DNA of 64,000 nucleotides from Micractinium sp. NFX-FRZ (lineage: Eukaryota > Chlorophyta > Trebouxiophyceae > Chlorellales > Chlorellaceae). The notes under the pieces are model-generated. The model saw nothing but the letters and a program-made list of their open reading frames with translations. It made no database searches and was not told the DNA's origin. The stretch is from the NCBI GenBank assembly GCA_029339195.1, contig JAPTJF010000030.1:184927-248926 (forward strand), written 5' to 3'. Of the stretch, positions 33,245-52,000 are shown one piece after another (position 1 is the first letter of the stretch; every line of letters starts with the position of its first letter). The translations under genes and the position numbers were made by a program.

Positions 33245-33767
33245 GGCAGCAGCAGCAGCAGCAGCAGCAGCTGCAGCAACAGGGACAGCAGCAACAGGGA
33301 CAGCAGCAACAGCAGCAGCAGCAGCAGCAGCGGTGGGATCTGCAGCGCCAGATGCGGGAGGAGGCAGAGAAGCAGCGGGAGTGGGAGCGGAAGCGGGCGC
33401 AGTGGGAGGCTGCCAACTGGGCGGAGCAGGCCGAGCAGGCGCAGCAGGCGCAGCGGCGCCCGCTCCCGCCAGACGAGCTGTCGCTCACGCCCCCTCCCCA
33501 ACCACGGCGGCAGCAGCAGCAGCAGCCGCAGCAGCACGGCCAGCAGCAGCAGGTGTGGTGGCAGCAGCAGCAGCAGCAGAGCCAGCCACAACAGCAGCAG
33601 CAGCAGCAGAGGCAGGCGCCACAGCAGCAGCGGCAGCAAGGGCAGGAGGCGTGGCGGGATCGTGACTTGCAGGCCTGGGAGGCCGTGCAGCAGGAGGCGC
33701 GCCAGCGGGAGGCGCAGCAGCAGGAGCAGCAGCGCGCCTGGCACGAGCACGTGCAGCGCCAGGCAGC

Positions 33768-33811
<44 letters not shown>

Positions 33812-34958
33812 CGTGGCACCAGCAGCAGCAGCAGGCGGCGGGCACGGCGCCGGCGGCGGGGTGCATGGCGGGCGATGGCAGCGCCTTTGCTGTGCGCCTG
33901 TCTGCGCCTGCCCGCCTGCAGGCCCCTGAGGAGGATTTTTCGGCTGACCCTCCAGAGGTGCGCCAGTGTTTCAAACATTTAGTGTGACGGTTGGCCCATT
34001 AATGGTGTCGTGATGCCCGCCCACACGAGCCAGCCTGTGGCAGCAGATGCAGCTACCCGCCCAGCCTGTACTGCTCAGCCTGTACTGTGCTGCCCAGCAT
34101 GTACTGGTCAGCGCAGGCGGCGCTCAGCCTATTGCCCCCGCCATGCAAGCTCGCCTGCCTCAGGGCCCCTGCCTGGCCCAGCAGGCAGGCCATGACCACG
34201 GCTCCACCTGCTGCCCCCCGCCATGTACCGGCGCTCACGCGCCTGCGCTTGTTGTGCCTGCCTGCCTCCCTGCCTGCCTCCCTGCCTGCGCCCGATTTTC
34301 TGCCCACCTCCAACCAGGCCTCCCCCGCCTGCCTGCCTGCCTGCCTGCCCCTCCCGCCCTGCCTGCCTGCCTCGCCCCGCAGGACATGCTGGACCGTGTT
34401 GCCAGCCTGAATCAAAATTTGGACCGGGCCCTCTCTTTCGACACTCTGGAGCTCATGTGTGCGGCTGAAGAGCTGGGGCTGGCAGGTGATGATGACGATG
34501 ACGAGGTCGTGAGCGGCAGTGCAGCGGCAGCAGCAGCAGGGTGCGAGATGCAGTCAGTTGGGCAGCTGCACAGCGGGCACGAGGCGCGGCCTGGCGCCGC
34601 CGGCGGAAGAGGAAGGCACGGCACTGGTTTTGAGGAGGGCTTGCCTGGAGGCAGTGGCCAGGCGGCGGCGGCAGCGTCTGCCGCAGCAGCAGCTGCAGCG
34701 GCGGCGGCGCAGGTGGGGCACAGTGCCGGCAGAGCGTCGTGGTGGGCCCCGCCTGGGCAGCAGGCACAGCAGCAGCTGCTGCAGCAGCAGCAGCAGCAGC
34801 AGGCCCCGCTGCTGCACGTCCAGCAGCAGCAGCCGCAGCAGCAGCAGGCCCAGCAGGCCCAGCAGCAGGATGTTCAGCAGCTGCAGCAGGCCGCAGCCCT
34901 GCAGGCCCTGCAGCAGCAGTGGTGCGCCGCCGCAGAGAAGCTCCTGCACAGGCCCTAG
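32500..34958 (+). CDS. Glutamine-rich protein with long polyQ tracts, function unknown
   Basis: Exon 1 up to 33957 (donor GAG|GTGCGC) and exon 2 34383-34958 join in frame; from the ATG at 32500 this gives about 678 residues. The true N-terminus is uncertain: the frame is open back to 32086, and an acceptor at about 32472 could bring in an upstream exon. Gln-rich segments include one near-pure run of 26 Gln at about 33166-33243 and others at 33299-33330 and 33770-33810, with charged stretches between (MREEAEKQREWERKRAQWEA) that may form coiled coils. Exon 2 begins with DMLDRVASLNQNLDRALSFD, then an acidic DDDDDE block, poly-Ala and more Gln. The segment QQWCAAAQALISKP near the N-terminus is mirrored by QQWCAAAEKLLHRP at the very C-terminus. 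Such composition suits a transcription or RNA-granule scaffold, but no domain was recognised. Confidence 0.6.
33164..33332 (+). repeat. (CAG)n trinucleotide repeat, coding
   Basis: An almost pure CAG array (about 26 units) followed by interrupted CAG/CAA/GGG units, encoding polyQ. Such arrays are length-variable and often misassembled. Confidence 0.95.
33767..33836 (+). repeat. Second (CAG)n repeat, coding
   Basis: About 14 consecutive CAG codons, then GCGTGGCAC and five more, in the same reading frame of the polyQ protein. Confidence 0.9.
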
Positions 34959-35036
34959 CAGCCGGCGGCAGCGGTACATGGTGGCTGTGCAGCTGGCGTA
35001 CGCGGCACAGCGCAGCGTAGCACTGCTTCTGGAGCG

Positions 35037-35098
35037 CAGCACAGCACAGCACAGCGCAGCACAGCACAGCACAGCACAGCACAGCACAGCACAGCGCA
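35037..35098 (+). repeat. (AGCAC)n minisatellite
   Basis: About twelve AGCAC units (a few read AGCGC) lie shortly downstream of the polyQ gene stop. Confidence 0.9.
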
Positions 35099-36122
35099 CC
35101 TCGCCGGCGCTGCCTCCTGGCTTGCAGGGCAGACCACGAAGGGTTGTGCTTGCTGAGCAGCCGTCTCTGGAAGCTACGCCCCTAACAGCCGACCAAAGGC
35201 AACACGCACCCCATCCACTTTTGCCACGGATCCAATCCGTCTGTATGTACGTGCCTCTTTCCCACCCCTTTCTTCCTGACCCGTTCCACCCATGCATCCC
35301 TGGCCGTCTGCTCTCCTGGTACCCATGTGCACTCTCCTCCCACACCACAACCGCTCGGCCACAAGGCTGTGCCCTTAGCACTAGCCTAGATCCTGACCAG
35401 CTCGACATCTTTGGGTGTGGTTGCTCCTCCCGACCCCGCCGCTACAGAACGCGCCTTGGCAGCACTGCTCAGCCACAGCATGCCGCAGCACTCACAGGCA
35501 CAGCGCCCGCACTCTTTTGTTTCGTGTTCACTGGTCAATTCATATCCCCAACCGTTTCTGTCTGCCTCAACTCCATCTCGCTGCAGCCTCTCTGCCTCCT
35601 GCCGCTGCGCCCGCCAGCCCCGGCGCACGCGCTTCCAATCCGGTCCAACATACCAGCCCAGGCCTGGCACACCTGTCTCTCCCTGTCTTGGCCAGGCATG
35701 TGATCAGACTGCAGCAGTTCTTACATTCGTACCCCAGCCCCCTGTCAAGTGCATCTGCGACCCAATCTTTCCCACTTGTTTCCCCCCTGCCTCCCTTCCT
35801 TTGGGTGGGTGTACCGCAATCTTTTCCACTTGTTTCTCCCCTGCCTTCCTTCTCTCTGGTGTGCCGGCGCTGCCCGGCGCATACCCGCCCGGCGCTGCAA
35901 GCCAGACACCTGCTCTCTTGATTGTGCCGCCCCCACTGCCGGTCATATTGCGCACCACACCCCCCACAGCACCTCCATCTCCTCCTCTCTTCTGCCCGCT
36001 CCCGCCTCTCCCACATCTTTGGCATGCATCTCTCCTTCCACCCTCTCTGCTCCCACCCTCTCTCCCACCGTTCCCCTGCCTGCCACCTAGTGCTGCGCAG
36101 CCCGTGTGGCCTCACGCTGTGA
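35099..36122. other. Convergent intergenic region / 3' UTRs
   Basis: Lies between the polyQ gene (+) and enolase (-). Pyrimidine-rich, with one imperfect direct repeat, CCCACTTGTTTCCCCCCTGC at about 35769 and CCACTTGTTTCTCCCCTGCC at about 35826. Frames open here do not resemble proteins. Confidence 0.4.
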
Positions 36123-36127
36123 TTACA
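36123..36127 (-). terminator. TGTAA poly(A) signal of enolase
   Basis: TTACA on the plus strand reads TGTAA on the enolase strand, 457 bp after the stop codon at 36584. Confidence 0.5.
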
Positions 36128-36583
36128 CAGGCAAAACGGTGGCTCGGCAACGAGTGGGAGAAGGTGGAGCGCAGTGCTTTTGGGTTTTTGAAGGGGGGGC
36201 AGCTATGCATGTCGCACGGCGGGGGGCGCGCCGCCCCCTGTGCGCACTTCAGAGGGGGGGCTGGGCGGGCCCGCCGGGACGGCCAAAAAGAGCGTGGTTC
36301 GGCAGGGGAAAAAAGGGAAAGTGCGGGGGTGGGGGTGAAGCGGGGAGGCGTCGGCATGAGGACATGCCCCAGGGGGCCACGGCCGGCCGCCAATGTGCGG
36401 CCGTCGGGCCCACCTGCTCAGCCCATGCTTGGCCCGCCCGCCGCCGCCAACCATCATTCCATCCAATCCAACAAGCCCGTTGTGTGGCCGGCCCTCATGG
36501 TGGGCTCGGGGCAGGTTCAAGCCTGGGATCGCTGGGCTGGCTGGCTGGGCTGGGCTGGGCTGGCTGGGCGGCAGGCTCTCTGT

Positions 36584-43994
<7,411 letters not shown>

Positions 43995-45408
43995 GATGCG
44001 TGCTTGTCTTCTCTGAGCCTTCGGAAAGAGAGAAGGGTAGGCGTGGATGGATAGGCTGGAGCGAAGCAGCATAAGAGAGGGCTGATCGTGGCGCCGCCGC
44101 CAGGTTTTGATGCCAGCAGGGCTTCTGGGTCTGCCTTGGTGCAAGGGCTCTGGTGGGTAGGGCACGCCCATTCCCGCATATGGCGCCGCAGATCATCATG
44201 GAACATGCATGTAGCAGTTTGTGTGCGGTAAGCGGGAGGCGCGCCGCAGCAGACCAGCGGGCAAGCACCCTGGCTGAAGCGCTGGGGGTGGGGCAACGCC
44301 CAGGAGGCCGCCCTGCCCCCTGCCATGGAAGCTGGGCTCAGTGAGCACTCCTGTCTTGATCAGAACCCCAGGATGCAAATTTGTGGGGGCCAGCAGTGGG
44401 GCCGTGCATGCAATGGCATCGCTGCAACCCCTGCACCCAACCACGCCGGTCAACCGCTCGTGTTGACCGCCCACCAAGGGCCACCGGCGCTGCAGGGTGG
44501 CAGGCAGTACGAGCCCTGACCCCACAAGCTGGCACCTCAGGGGCAGTGCCTGGGCAAAGACGACGTGCCCGAAACAAATCGTGCTGCCCTAGCAAGCCGG
44601 TGCCAGCTGGCCGTGCACCAGGGACACTTGCAGCGGCCGGCACCAGCCGACGGCAGATGCAGCAGCCAGCAGCAATGTACGCCTGCAGCCTGCCTCGGTC
44701 AACTCCGGTCCGAGGCCTGGGAGCTTTGCAAGAGGGATGTGTGCAAGCAGTTGGTGCTACAAGCCCTGCTGCAAAGCTGGATGCACAGCCTGTGGGCAGC
44801 GCAAGGAGAGGCAGCCGGGCAGGGTCTGTGGTGTGAGGTGCAGGCCAGCAGGTGAGGGCGGCAGGAGGGGGATGCGTGGCGGGGTGTGTGATTCCTTGTG
44901 AGGACTGGCGTGCAGTCGGGGGGGAGGGGCGTTGGAGGGGGCGGAAAGAGATGGGGTGCTTCCGGGCGGGGCAGGGGAGGGACAGGGGCCCATGTTGCCG
45001 GTGCAGGAGGAACACCAACCCGTGGCGGGCAAGGGAGTCGGCAGGAGGGGCAAGGGATTGGTTCAGAGAGAGGCTGAGGTTGTTGGGAGAATGCTTCAGG
45101 GACAATCTGGGAGCAAAGGTGCCCACAGGCGGATGCTGTGAAAGTAATATTCAAGTGTGTGTGTGTTTCAGGAACAGGCTGGTAGACACAGGCACAGGCA
45201 CGTGGCACACACAAGGAGCGGCAGCAGGGGGGAAAAGGGGAAAAGAGACAACGGCGGGGCGGCAGCAGGGGGGAAAAGGGGAAAAGAGACAACGGTGGGG
45301 CGGCAGCAGGGGAAGCACGAGACGAGAGGCAACGGGCCGGGCGGCAGCCGCACGCAGCGGTGAGCAGCCTAGGCTGCCCCCACCGGGCGCACCAGCAGCG
45401 TTACAACG
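43995..45408. other. Enolase 5' region and 3' flank of the membrane protein gene
   Basis: About 1.4 kb without a gene I can support. It should carry the enolase promoter. An open frame upstream of the enolase start (to about 44171) could hold extra 5' coding sequence. Confidence 0.4.
45217..45330. repeat. ~43-bp tandem repeat, 2.5 copies
   Basis: The unit GGGGCGGCAGCAGGGG followed by GGAAAAGGGGAAAAGAGACA and ACGG(C/T) appears twice almost perfectly (about 45220-45257 and 45258-45300), with a third partial copy. Confidence 0.9.
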
Positions 45409-47823
45409 TTACAGCTCAGCGTGCAGCGGCGGGGCGGCAGCACCCGTAGCAGCGGCTGCCGCTGCGGAGAGCACACTGGCCACGCCGCCGCCGCCGCCGC
45501 CGTCGTCGGAAAAGGCGGCTGTCAGCGCCATGCTGGCATCAATCACCTGCCAGCTCAGCAGCATCAGTGCCGCCAGCTCGAGAGCCAGGCTGCCAGGCGG
45601 GCGCGCCTTCCTTTCCAGCCGCCACTCAGCCTCCACCTCCTCGGTCCTCCGCAGGTAGGCCAGCCTGGCAGCCCGCTCCAGCCACCACGCCAGCTGCAGC
45701 ACAGCCAGGTAGCCAATGGCCACTTGCAGGGTGCCATACACAGCCATGCACGACCGCAGGTGCACCAGCAGCTGCCTGCCCGGCGCCGCGGCTGCTGCCG
45801 CCGGTAGTGCGGCCGCTGTGCTGTTGCCACCTGCTGCTGCTGCTGCTGCTGCCGCCACGGTCCCTGCCGCGGCAGTGCCTAGGCTGCTGCCGGCGCCGCG
45901 TGCCAGCCAGGAATGCGATGAGGCTGCACGGCGGGCAGGGCGGGGTGGGAGCACTTGTGCGGGTTTCAGACTGGAGGTGAGCCCTAACACTTGCAGGCAG
46001 ACTGGGGCATATGGACAGCCACACCAGCCACATTCTCAACGCCTGCCCTGCGCACGCCTGCGTGCCCTGCCAGCAGCCTCGGTCACAGCCGCAGCTCGCG
46101 GCCGCGCATGTGCAACCCTGCCCGCCTGCCTGCACACATTGCGCGGCATGTCCCCGCCCCGCAACCACCACCATCAACAACAACAACAAGAACAACAACA
46201 TCGATACCAACAAACAAGAGCCAGCCGCCCTTGCCGCGTACCCACCTGAGAACACGGTGAGGCGCTGCAGCGCCGCAGCCACCCGCGCCAGCAGCGGCCC
46301 GACAGCAGGGCACTGCTCCAGGGCGGCAGCGCAGCGCTGGCGGTTGCTGGCAAGCAGCAGGGCCACGGCCAGCTGCAAGCACAGCACGGGGCAACAGCAT
46401 GGGGACAGGGGTTGAGGCACAGGCGGGGAGGGTTTCAAGTGAGCGGGCACTGCGGCATTGGGCGGCGCTCTGGCCTGCCACGGCGGCATGCCTGGGTGCC
46501 CAGCGGTCCTATGCCAACGCGTAACCAGCACCGCCGCCACGTGCAGCGCTCGGCATGCCCAGGCTCGGCGCGTTCACCACAGCACCCAAGCCCCGCTGTG
46601 GTGCCCTCTGCCGCCGCCCCCTGGGGCGCCCCCTCTCACCCCATGTACCGCCAGCCCTTGGTTGATAGTGAGGGGGAAGAGGACGGCGTGGACGACCAGC
46701 CAGGGCACGCCAGAGGCCAGCAGCTGGGAGACCCAGAAGGCGGGGCTAGAGGGGCTGCCGCAGCTCACGACAGACATGCTGCTGCCAAAGAGGGGCGACG
46801 ACTGAACCTGTTGGCGGGCGCAACAGGACAGGGAACAGACACAGACGGAGCAACGGGAGCGGCAGGCGTAATTGGGTGAGAGGACAGCTGCAGCGGGGCG
46901 GAGGGATGGGGTGTGCTGTTTGGGCATCGGCGGCGGGCAGCATCGTACCGCCGGGAACAGATCCCAAACTTGACTTGCTTGGCCGGCTGCCCACATCCCC
47001 GCCCGGCCCAGCCGGCCCGTGGCCCCCACTCACCGCTGGGAAGGTGACGCTGAATGCGTACAGCAGCGGTCGCAGGCGGCTGAAGAGCGCGGGGGACAGC
47101 ACCGCAAGCAGCCACACAACCAGCTGTTGCAGCATGGTGGCGGCGGCGGCGGCAGCCTGTGGGCGGGCGGGAAGGGTGCGGGCCAGTTCTGTGTCAGTGG
47201 GCAGTTGCACGTGGTGGAACGAGGCCTGGTGGCTGGCACCAGCCGAGCCGACAGGTCTACCCCAGCGCATGCCTTGTCCTTGTGCAGCAGGCCACCCAGC
47301 CGGCACGCCACTGCCCGCCCGCCCGCCAGTCGCATGGTGTCGCCGCCGTTCCCCCGCCCAGCTGCACCCACCAGCGCCTGCTGCCCTTGCGAGTGAAGCT
47401 TGAACGCCAGCAGGCCGTGGACCAGGCTCACGCCTGCAGGGACGGGCACAGCAGAATTGGTCTGCGCTGCTACGGCGACCGCTGCCCCTTCTCTGCGGTG
47501 GGTCTTGACGACCGATCCAACCACGTCCGTTTTTTCTCCCGCTAAGCTGATACTGCCTTGTCCCTATGGCAAGAGTCACCTGCGCTCAGCACGGCGGCCG
47601 TGGCCTGGTGGGAAGCATTCCTAGTGCGCCAAAACGCCTCCTCTAGCGCCTGGACGTCGCCGCTGGAGCTCTCAAACTGCAAGCCCCATTGTGGGGTGCG
47701 CAGCGCCCAGCTGTGAGCCGGAGAGGACGGGTGGGGCCCCCGATCCATGCTTTTGAGAGCTTGTGAGAGCGAAGCGAAGCGGCTGCCAAACCTTGCACGC
47801 TGTGCTGTGCTGCAGAACTCCAT
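45409..47823 (-). CDS. Multi-pass membrane protein of unknown function
   Basis: Exons 47823-47580, 47433-47372, 47156-47034, 46807-46640, 46372-46246, 45923-45409; 413 codons (412 residues), all GT-AG with matching phases. Hydrophobic segments include LLQQLVVWLLAVLSP, FWVSQLLASGVPWLVVHAVL, LAVALLLASN, a segment around VAIGYLAVLQLAWWLE and ELAALMLLSWQVIDASMAL, so four to six membrane passes are likely. The last exon also has poly-Ala linkers and an Ala/Gly tail. No family motif recognised. The start is a guess: in-frame ATGs exist at 47823 and 47748, and the frame is open further upstream. TGTAA overlaps the stop codon and recurs at 45401-45405, so the 3' UTR may be very short. It reads in the same direction as the SBP-factor gene upstream. 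Confidence 0.6.
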
Positions 47824-49094
47824 GTTGCCAGCTCCCAGCCGCGCTGGTCCCATGCGCTGGTCCCACCCTACGTTCTGACACGCCGGCACAATTGCGTGGG
47901 CAAACCAGATGCACTCAGACACGGCTCGCTTGCCGTGGCTGCTATGGTTGGCGGCGGCGTGGCGGGACTGCCGCCACTGGGCGGACAGCCGCCACTGGGG
48001 TTGCACCCGCCAGCCACCTGAGGGAGCGTAACAGACCTCTGCCACTCGTCGAGGTAGGTGCTTCTTTGCATGACTCTCTCTGCGACTGGCTGAGCAGCGT
48101 TTCCAATTCTGGCGGTGCGCCACGCCACCGCGCCGGAGAACCCTGCCCTCCACCCTCCACAACATTCCCCATGCCACGCAACAGAGCAGGTAGGACTGTT
48201 CTCTCCGCACTCTATCTCGCCAGTCCCCAGCCGGAGAAGGAGACTTAAACCAGGGCGGCAGCTTGGCGTGCTTTCGGACGCAAATGGGCATCAAAAATAA
48301 GGGGTTGAATGGAGGAGACATGTGGGGAGGGGGGCCGGGGCGACGGCACGGGCGGGAGACCGCTCTGATTGCTGCCTAGGCTGCGCAAGGAGCAGTTACA
48401 TCACGAATCGAGGAAGAATGAGCATGGAAAGGTGGACCCTGCAGTGCCGGCTGGTTTGGTGGGTGCTGGGGCGAGCGGAATTGCCGCAGGCACACAAACG
48501 GGGTGGGGTGGGGCGGCGGGGGGGAAGGCGAACGGTCGGCGGGGGGGGGCGGCGGGGTTGGAGTTTGGTGCCTGCTTTGCTTTTAAGCCGGTTGGGTTGC
48601 GGAGGGTTGGGTGGGACTTATTGGCAGGGAAAAAGGGGCTCGGCATGGGCGTCATGGCATGCGGGCGAAAAGCGCCACCGTCGGGGGGAGCCCAGACTCA
48701 ATCGGCGCATGAGCACCTGTGCAGGAGGGTGGAAAACGGGACGAGACAGAACTGGGGACAGAACGGGACAGAAATGGGGAGAGGGAAATGTCAAGGGACA
48801 GAAGGGACGGAGGGGCAGGGCACGAGCACGAGTCAGACAGTTCACGAGTCGGTGTTTTGGGTTGCTACAGTTCGGGAATCAAAGCGGGGGCAGCTGGGCA
48901 GGCAGGCAGTATATGTGGGGGCAGGCATGAGGGAGGCATGAGTGCGATGGTGGGCGAGAGTTGTTGGAGTCGGGGGGAGAGAGGGCTCGGGGGGAAGCAT
49001 GGGACACGAGGCAAGCGAACGGGTGGAGGGCTGCCAGAGGGCGGCAGGCGGGCCATGTGGGCTCAGCTGAATGACGCTTGGCTTCACAGCGCTT
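47824..49094. other. Intergenic region, 3' UTR of the SBP factor
   Basis: No convincing gene. 48300-49000 is purine-rich on the plus strand and contains GGGACAGAAC/GGGACAGAAA short repeats at about 48755-48800. Long open frames here have no protein-like composition. Confidence 0.4.
48396..48400 (-). terminator. TGTAA, possible poly(A) signal of the SBP factor
   Basis: TTACA on the plus strand, 695 bp past the stop of the minus-strand SBP gene. Long, but within the range of algal 3' UTRs. Confidence 0.35.
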
Positions 49095-52000
49095 TTAACG
49101 CGCAAGGGGCTGCTGTAGGGACGCGGCACCGCCGGCGGCGCCCCTGCTGCCGCTGCCGAAAGCAGCGCCGGCAGAGAGCCGCACGCTGCTGCCAATGGCG
49201 GTGTCTGTAGAGAGCCAGCTGGCAGAGGCAGGGCCAGCCCGGCCTGAATGGCAGCCGCTGGGGGCAGCGCCTGGCCGGTCAGGCTGCTCAGCATGCAGCT
49301 GCAGCCGCAGCTGCTGCTGCTGCTGCTGCTGCTGCTCTGGATGGTATGGCTGCTGCGGGGGCGCCGCCTCAATGCTCCTGCTGATAGGCAGCTGAGAGCG
49401 CCGCGGCGGCAACGGCGCAGGCGGCGGCGCCTCACCCGGCCCAGCATCGGCGCCAGCCGCGGCGCTGCTGCCGCCGTTGCCATCATCATCGTTGGCCGCG
49501 CTGGCCGCCGCGGTGGCGGGGTGCAGCAGCGCCGCCAGCGCGTCCCACCCCCGGCTGACGGCAGCGCTCGCCAGGCGGTGCGCCAGCAGGGCGATGCGGC
49601 GGCGGGCGGCTGGGGTGTAGCGCGGCACGCAGTGCCCGGAAGCTGCCAGCTGGCGGCGGTACAGGTACTGCACAACCAGCCCGATGTCACGCAGGAAGCA
49701 GGGCACGCTGGATATGCCTGTAGGGTGGAAGGAAGGCGGGGGGAGGCAAGGGGACAGCAGCGAGGACGGGTTGGTGGGTGAGGAGGGCAGGAGCGCTGGC
49801 TGCTGGGACAGTGAGGGGGCGGGCGACAGAGGGCAGGGCAGTGAGCAGCTAGGGGGAGGGCAGGGGAAGGGGCAGGAGCATCTAGGGCCATGGCTGGGTG
49901 AAAGGTTAGGCCAGCCAGTGGTCAGACTAGTGGTCAGGTCAGGACACAGCAGCATGGCCCGACTGAACTAGCGCTTGCCTGCACCGCCGCCTGGCTCGCT
50001 CAGCCTTTGCACCTCTGCAACCGCCGCCGCGCAGGGCAGCACGAGCAGAGGTAGCGCCCGGCTCAGCACGCTGCCCCGTTGCACCTCCACTTCCACACAG
50101 CCTGCTCAGGGTGGGGAGTGGCGGGGAGCAGTAGGAGGGGTGGGAGGGGTGGGTGGGTGGGAAGAGAAGGGGTCTTTGCAACCCAGCAGCACTGCTGCCG
50201 GTGCCTTCGCTGCTGTGCTCGCAGGGTGCTGCCCAGCGGCGTGCGCGCCCGGCCCCGGAAAAAAGCTCAACCTTTTGAGAGGCACGGTTGCAGCCAACCT
50301 GATCACCAGGCACACACCTGGCTGGTGCACCAATGCTCTGCCAGCACCTGCTCTCCCTTACCCACAGGCACCCCCCCTGGCTGACCTGGCACTTGCCCAC
50401 AGCGCTCACAGCACACACAATGCTGACAGCACTCGCAGCACACACAGTGCTCACAGCACACACAGCAGGCACTCACCTGGCAGTACCCCCAGCGGCTTCA
50501 CCACAACTTCCTCCTGGTCTGCTGCCGCTTTATCTGCTGCGCCTGCTGCTCCTCCTGCTCCTCCTGCTGCCGCCACGTGCTGCTGCAGATGCGCCACGCT
50601 GCCGCATGCCGGACCCAGCAGCTTTGGGCGCTTTGCTAGCGGCCCCTCCTGCTGCTGCTGGGGCGTTGGCAGGGTGGCCACCAGCTGCTGCTGCTGCTGC
50701 TGCTGAGGGGCAGCGCGGTGCGGCGTGCATGCCCCGCAACGTTTGCGGTCCCCGGCTGCTGCGTCGTCATCGCCTGTTGCCGCTGCCTCCACTGCTGCCG
50801 CCGGCTGCAGAGCTGCAGCGGCGGCGGGCTCATCTGCCGCCGGGCGGGGGGTGCTGCCTGCAGGTGCAGCTGCACGGCAGCTGCCAGCGTGTGCGCTGCG
50901 CGCTGTGCTCTCGTACCGCAGAAGCTGCGTGCACGTCAGCGGCGGCAGGGCAGGTGCCGTTGCTGATCCTGCTGCTGCCGCCGCCTGCGCTGCACCGTCC
51001 TCTGTGCCCGCCACGCAGCCTCCCTGCCCCTGCTCCCCTCCCTGGCCCTCCGCATCTGGCAGCTGCCGGGAAGCCGCCGGGAGCTCTGCCGCCAGGTGGC
51101 GTCCCTGCTGGCGGCACAGCACCAGATCTCCGCTCCCCGAGATGTTGGCACCCACCAAGGTGATGCTGCCTGGCAGGCTGGCCAGCACACAGATGGGGCG
51201 CAGGCTATCGAGGCGGGGGGCCAGCAGGGCAGCGGCCCCGTGCCGCTGAAGGTCCACTCCAGAGGCCACGAGCCGTCCGCCGCGCACGACTGCCAGCTGG
51301 CTGTCCACCTGCGGGGAGGCACAACAGGCGGGAGGAGGGCAGGATAGAGGCAGGTTTGAGTGATCAGACTGTTGCAAGGGGGCTCAGGGGCAGGGGCCAG
51401 GGTACGGGGCAAGGGGGCACAGGGGCAGCGTGGCGCAGCACGCACCTGCCGCACCGTGGCAGCAGCGGGGCCAGCAGCGGGGCAAGGGAGCACAGCACAG
51501 CAAGCATAGCACAGCAAGGCACAGCATGCATGCCACATGTGGACCCAGCACAGCACAGCAACACATACCTGCAGTACCATGTTGTTATGGCTTGCCAGCA
51601 GCGAGGCAAGGGATCCAGCTGGCGCCAGCAGCCGTCCCAGCATGCGGCCGTGCAGCTGCAGGGCTGCTGCCTGGCGCCGCGGCAGGCGCAGGTTCAGCGT
51701 TAGGTGGGTGCAGCCTGCATCAGGTTGAGAGTGGACAGGGACGAGGAAGAGGCGCCGTTGGTTCAGCATACAGTCGTGGTGCATTTATCCAACGGGCGGG
51801 AGGGGCAGGGAGGGAGCGTAGTAAGTTTGCTCCCCGCCTAGCCCGGCGCAGGCGCGCGCGGCCCACACTGGGCCGGTACGTCGTCCGCCCAGAGCTGCCT
51901 GCCCCTGGCAGGGCCTGGGGAGACCAGGGTTGCAGCAAAGCCCCCGCTGCCAAGCGGGCATGGTTTACGCACCGCCTCACACACACTGCTTTGCACATGC

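Noticed and set aside
33162..33665. Poly-Ala frame of 167 codons
   Set aside because: A shifted reading of the same CAG array, inside the exon of the Gln-rich protein.
32874..33978. Long minus-strand frames rich in Cys or Leu across the polyQ gene
   Set aside because: They are the antisense reading of CAG repeats (CTG/TGC/GCT runs) and have no protein-like composition; the plus-strand Gln frame has the better spliced context.
48322..48941. Two overlapping plus-strand frames of about 200 codons
   Set aside because: Gly/Arg/Trp-rich products of a purine-rich intergenic stretch; no splice or start context and no similarity to a family.
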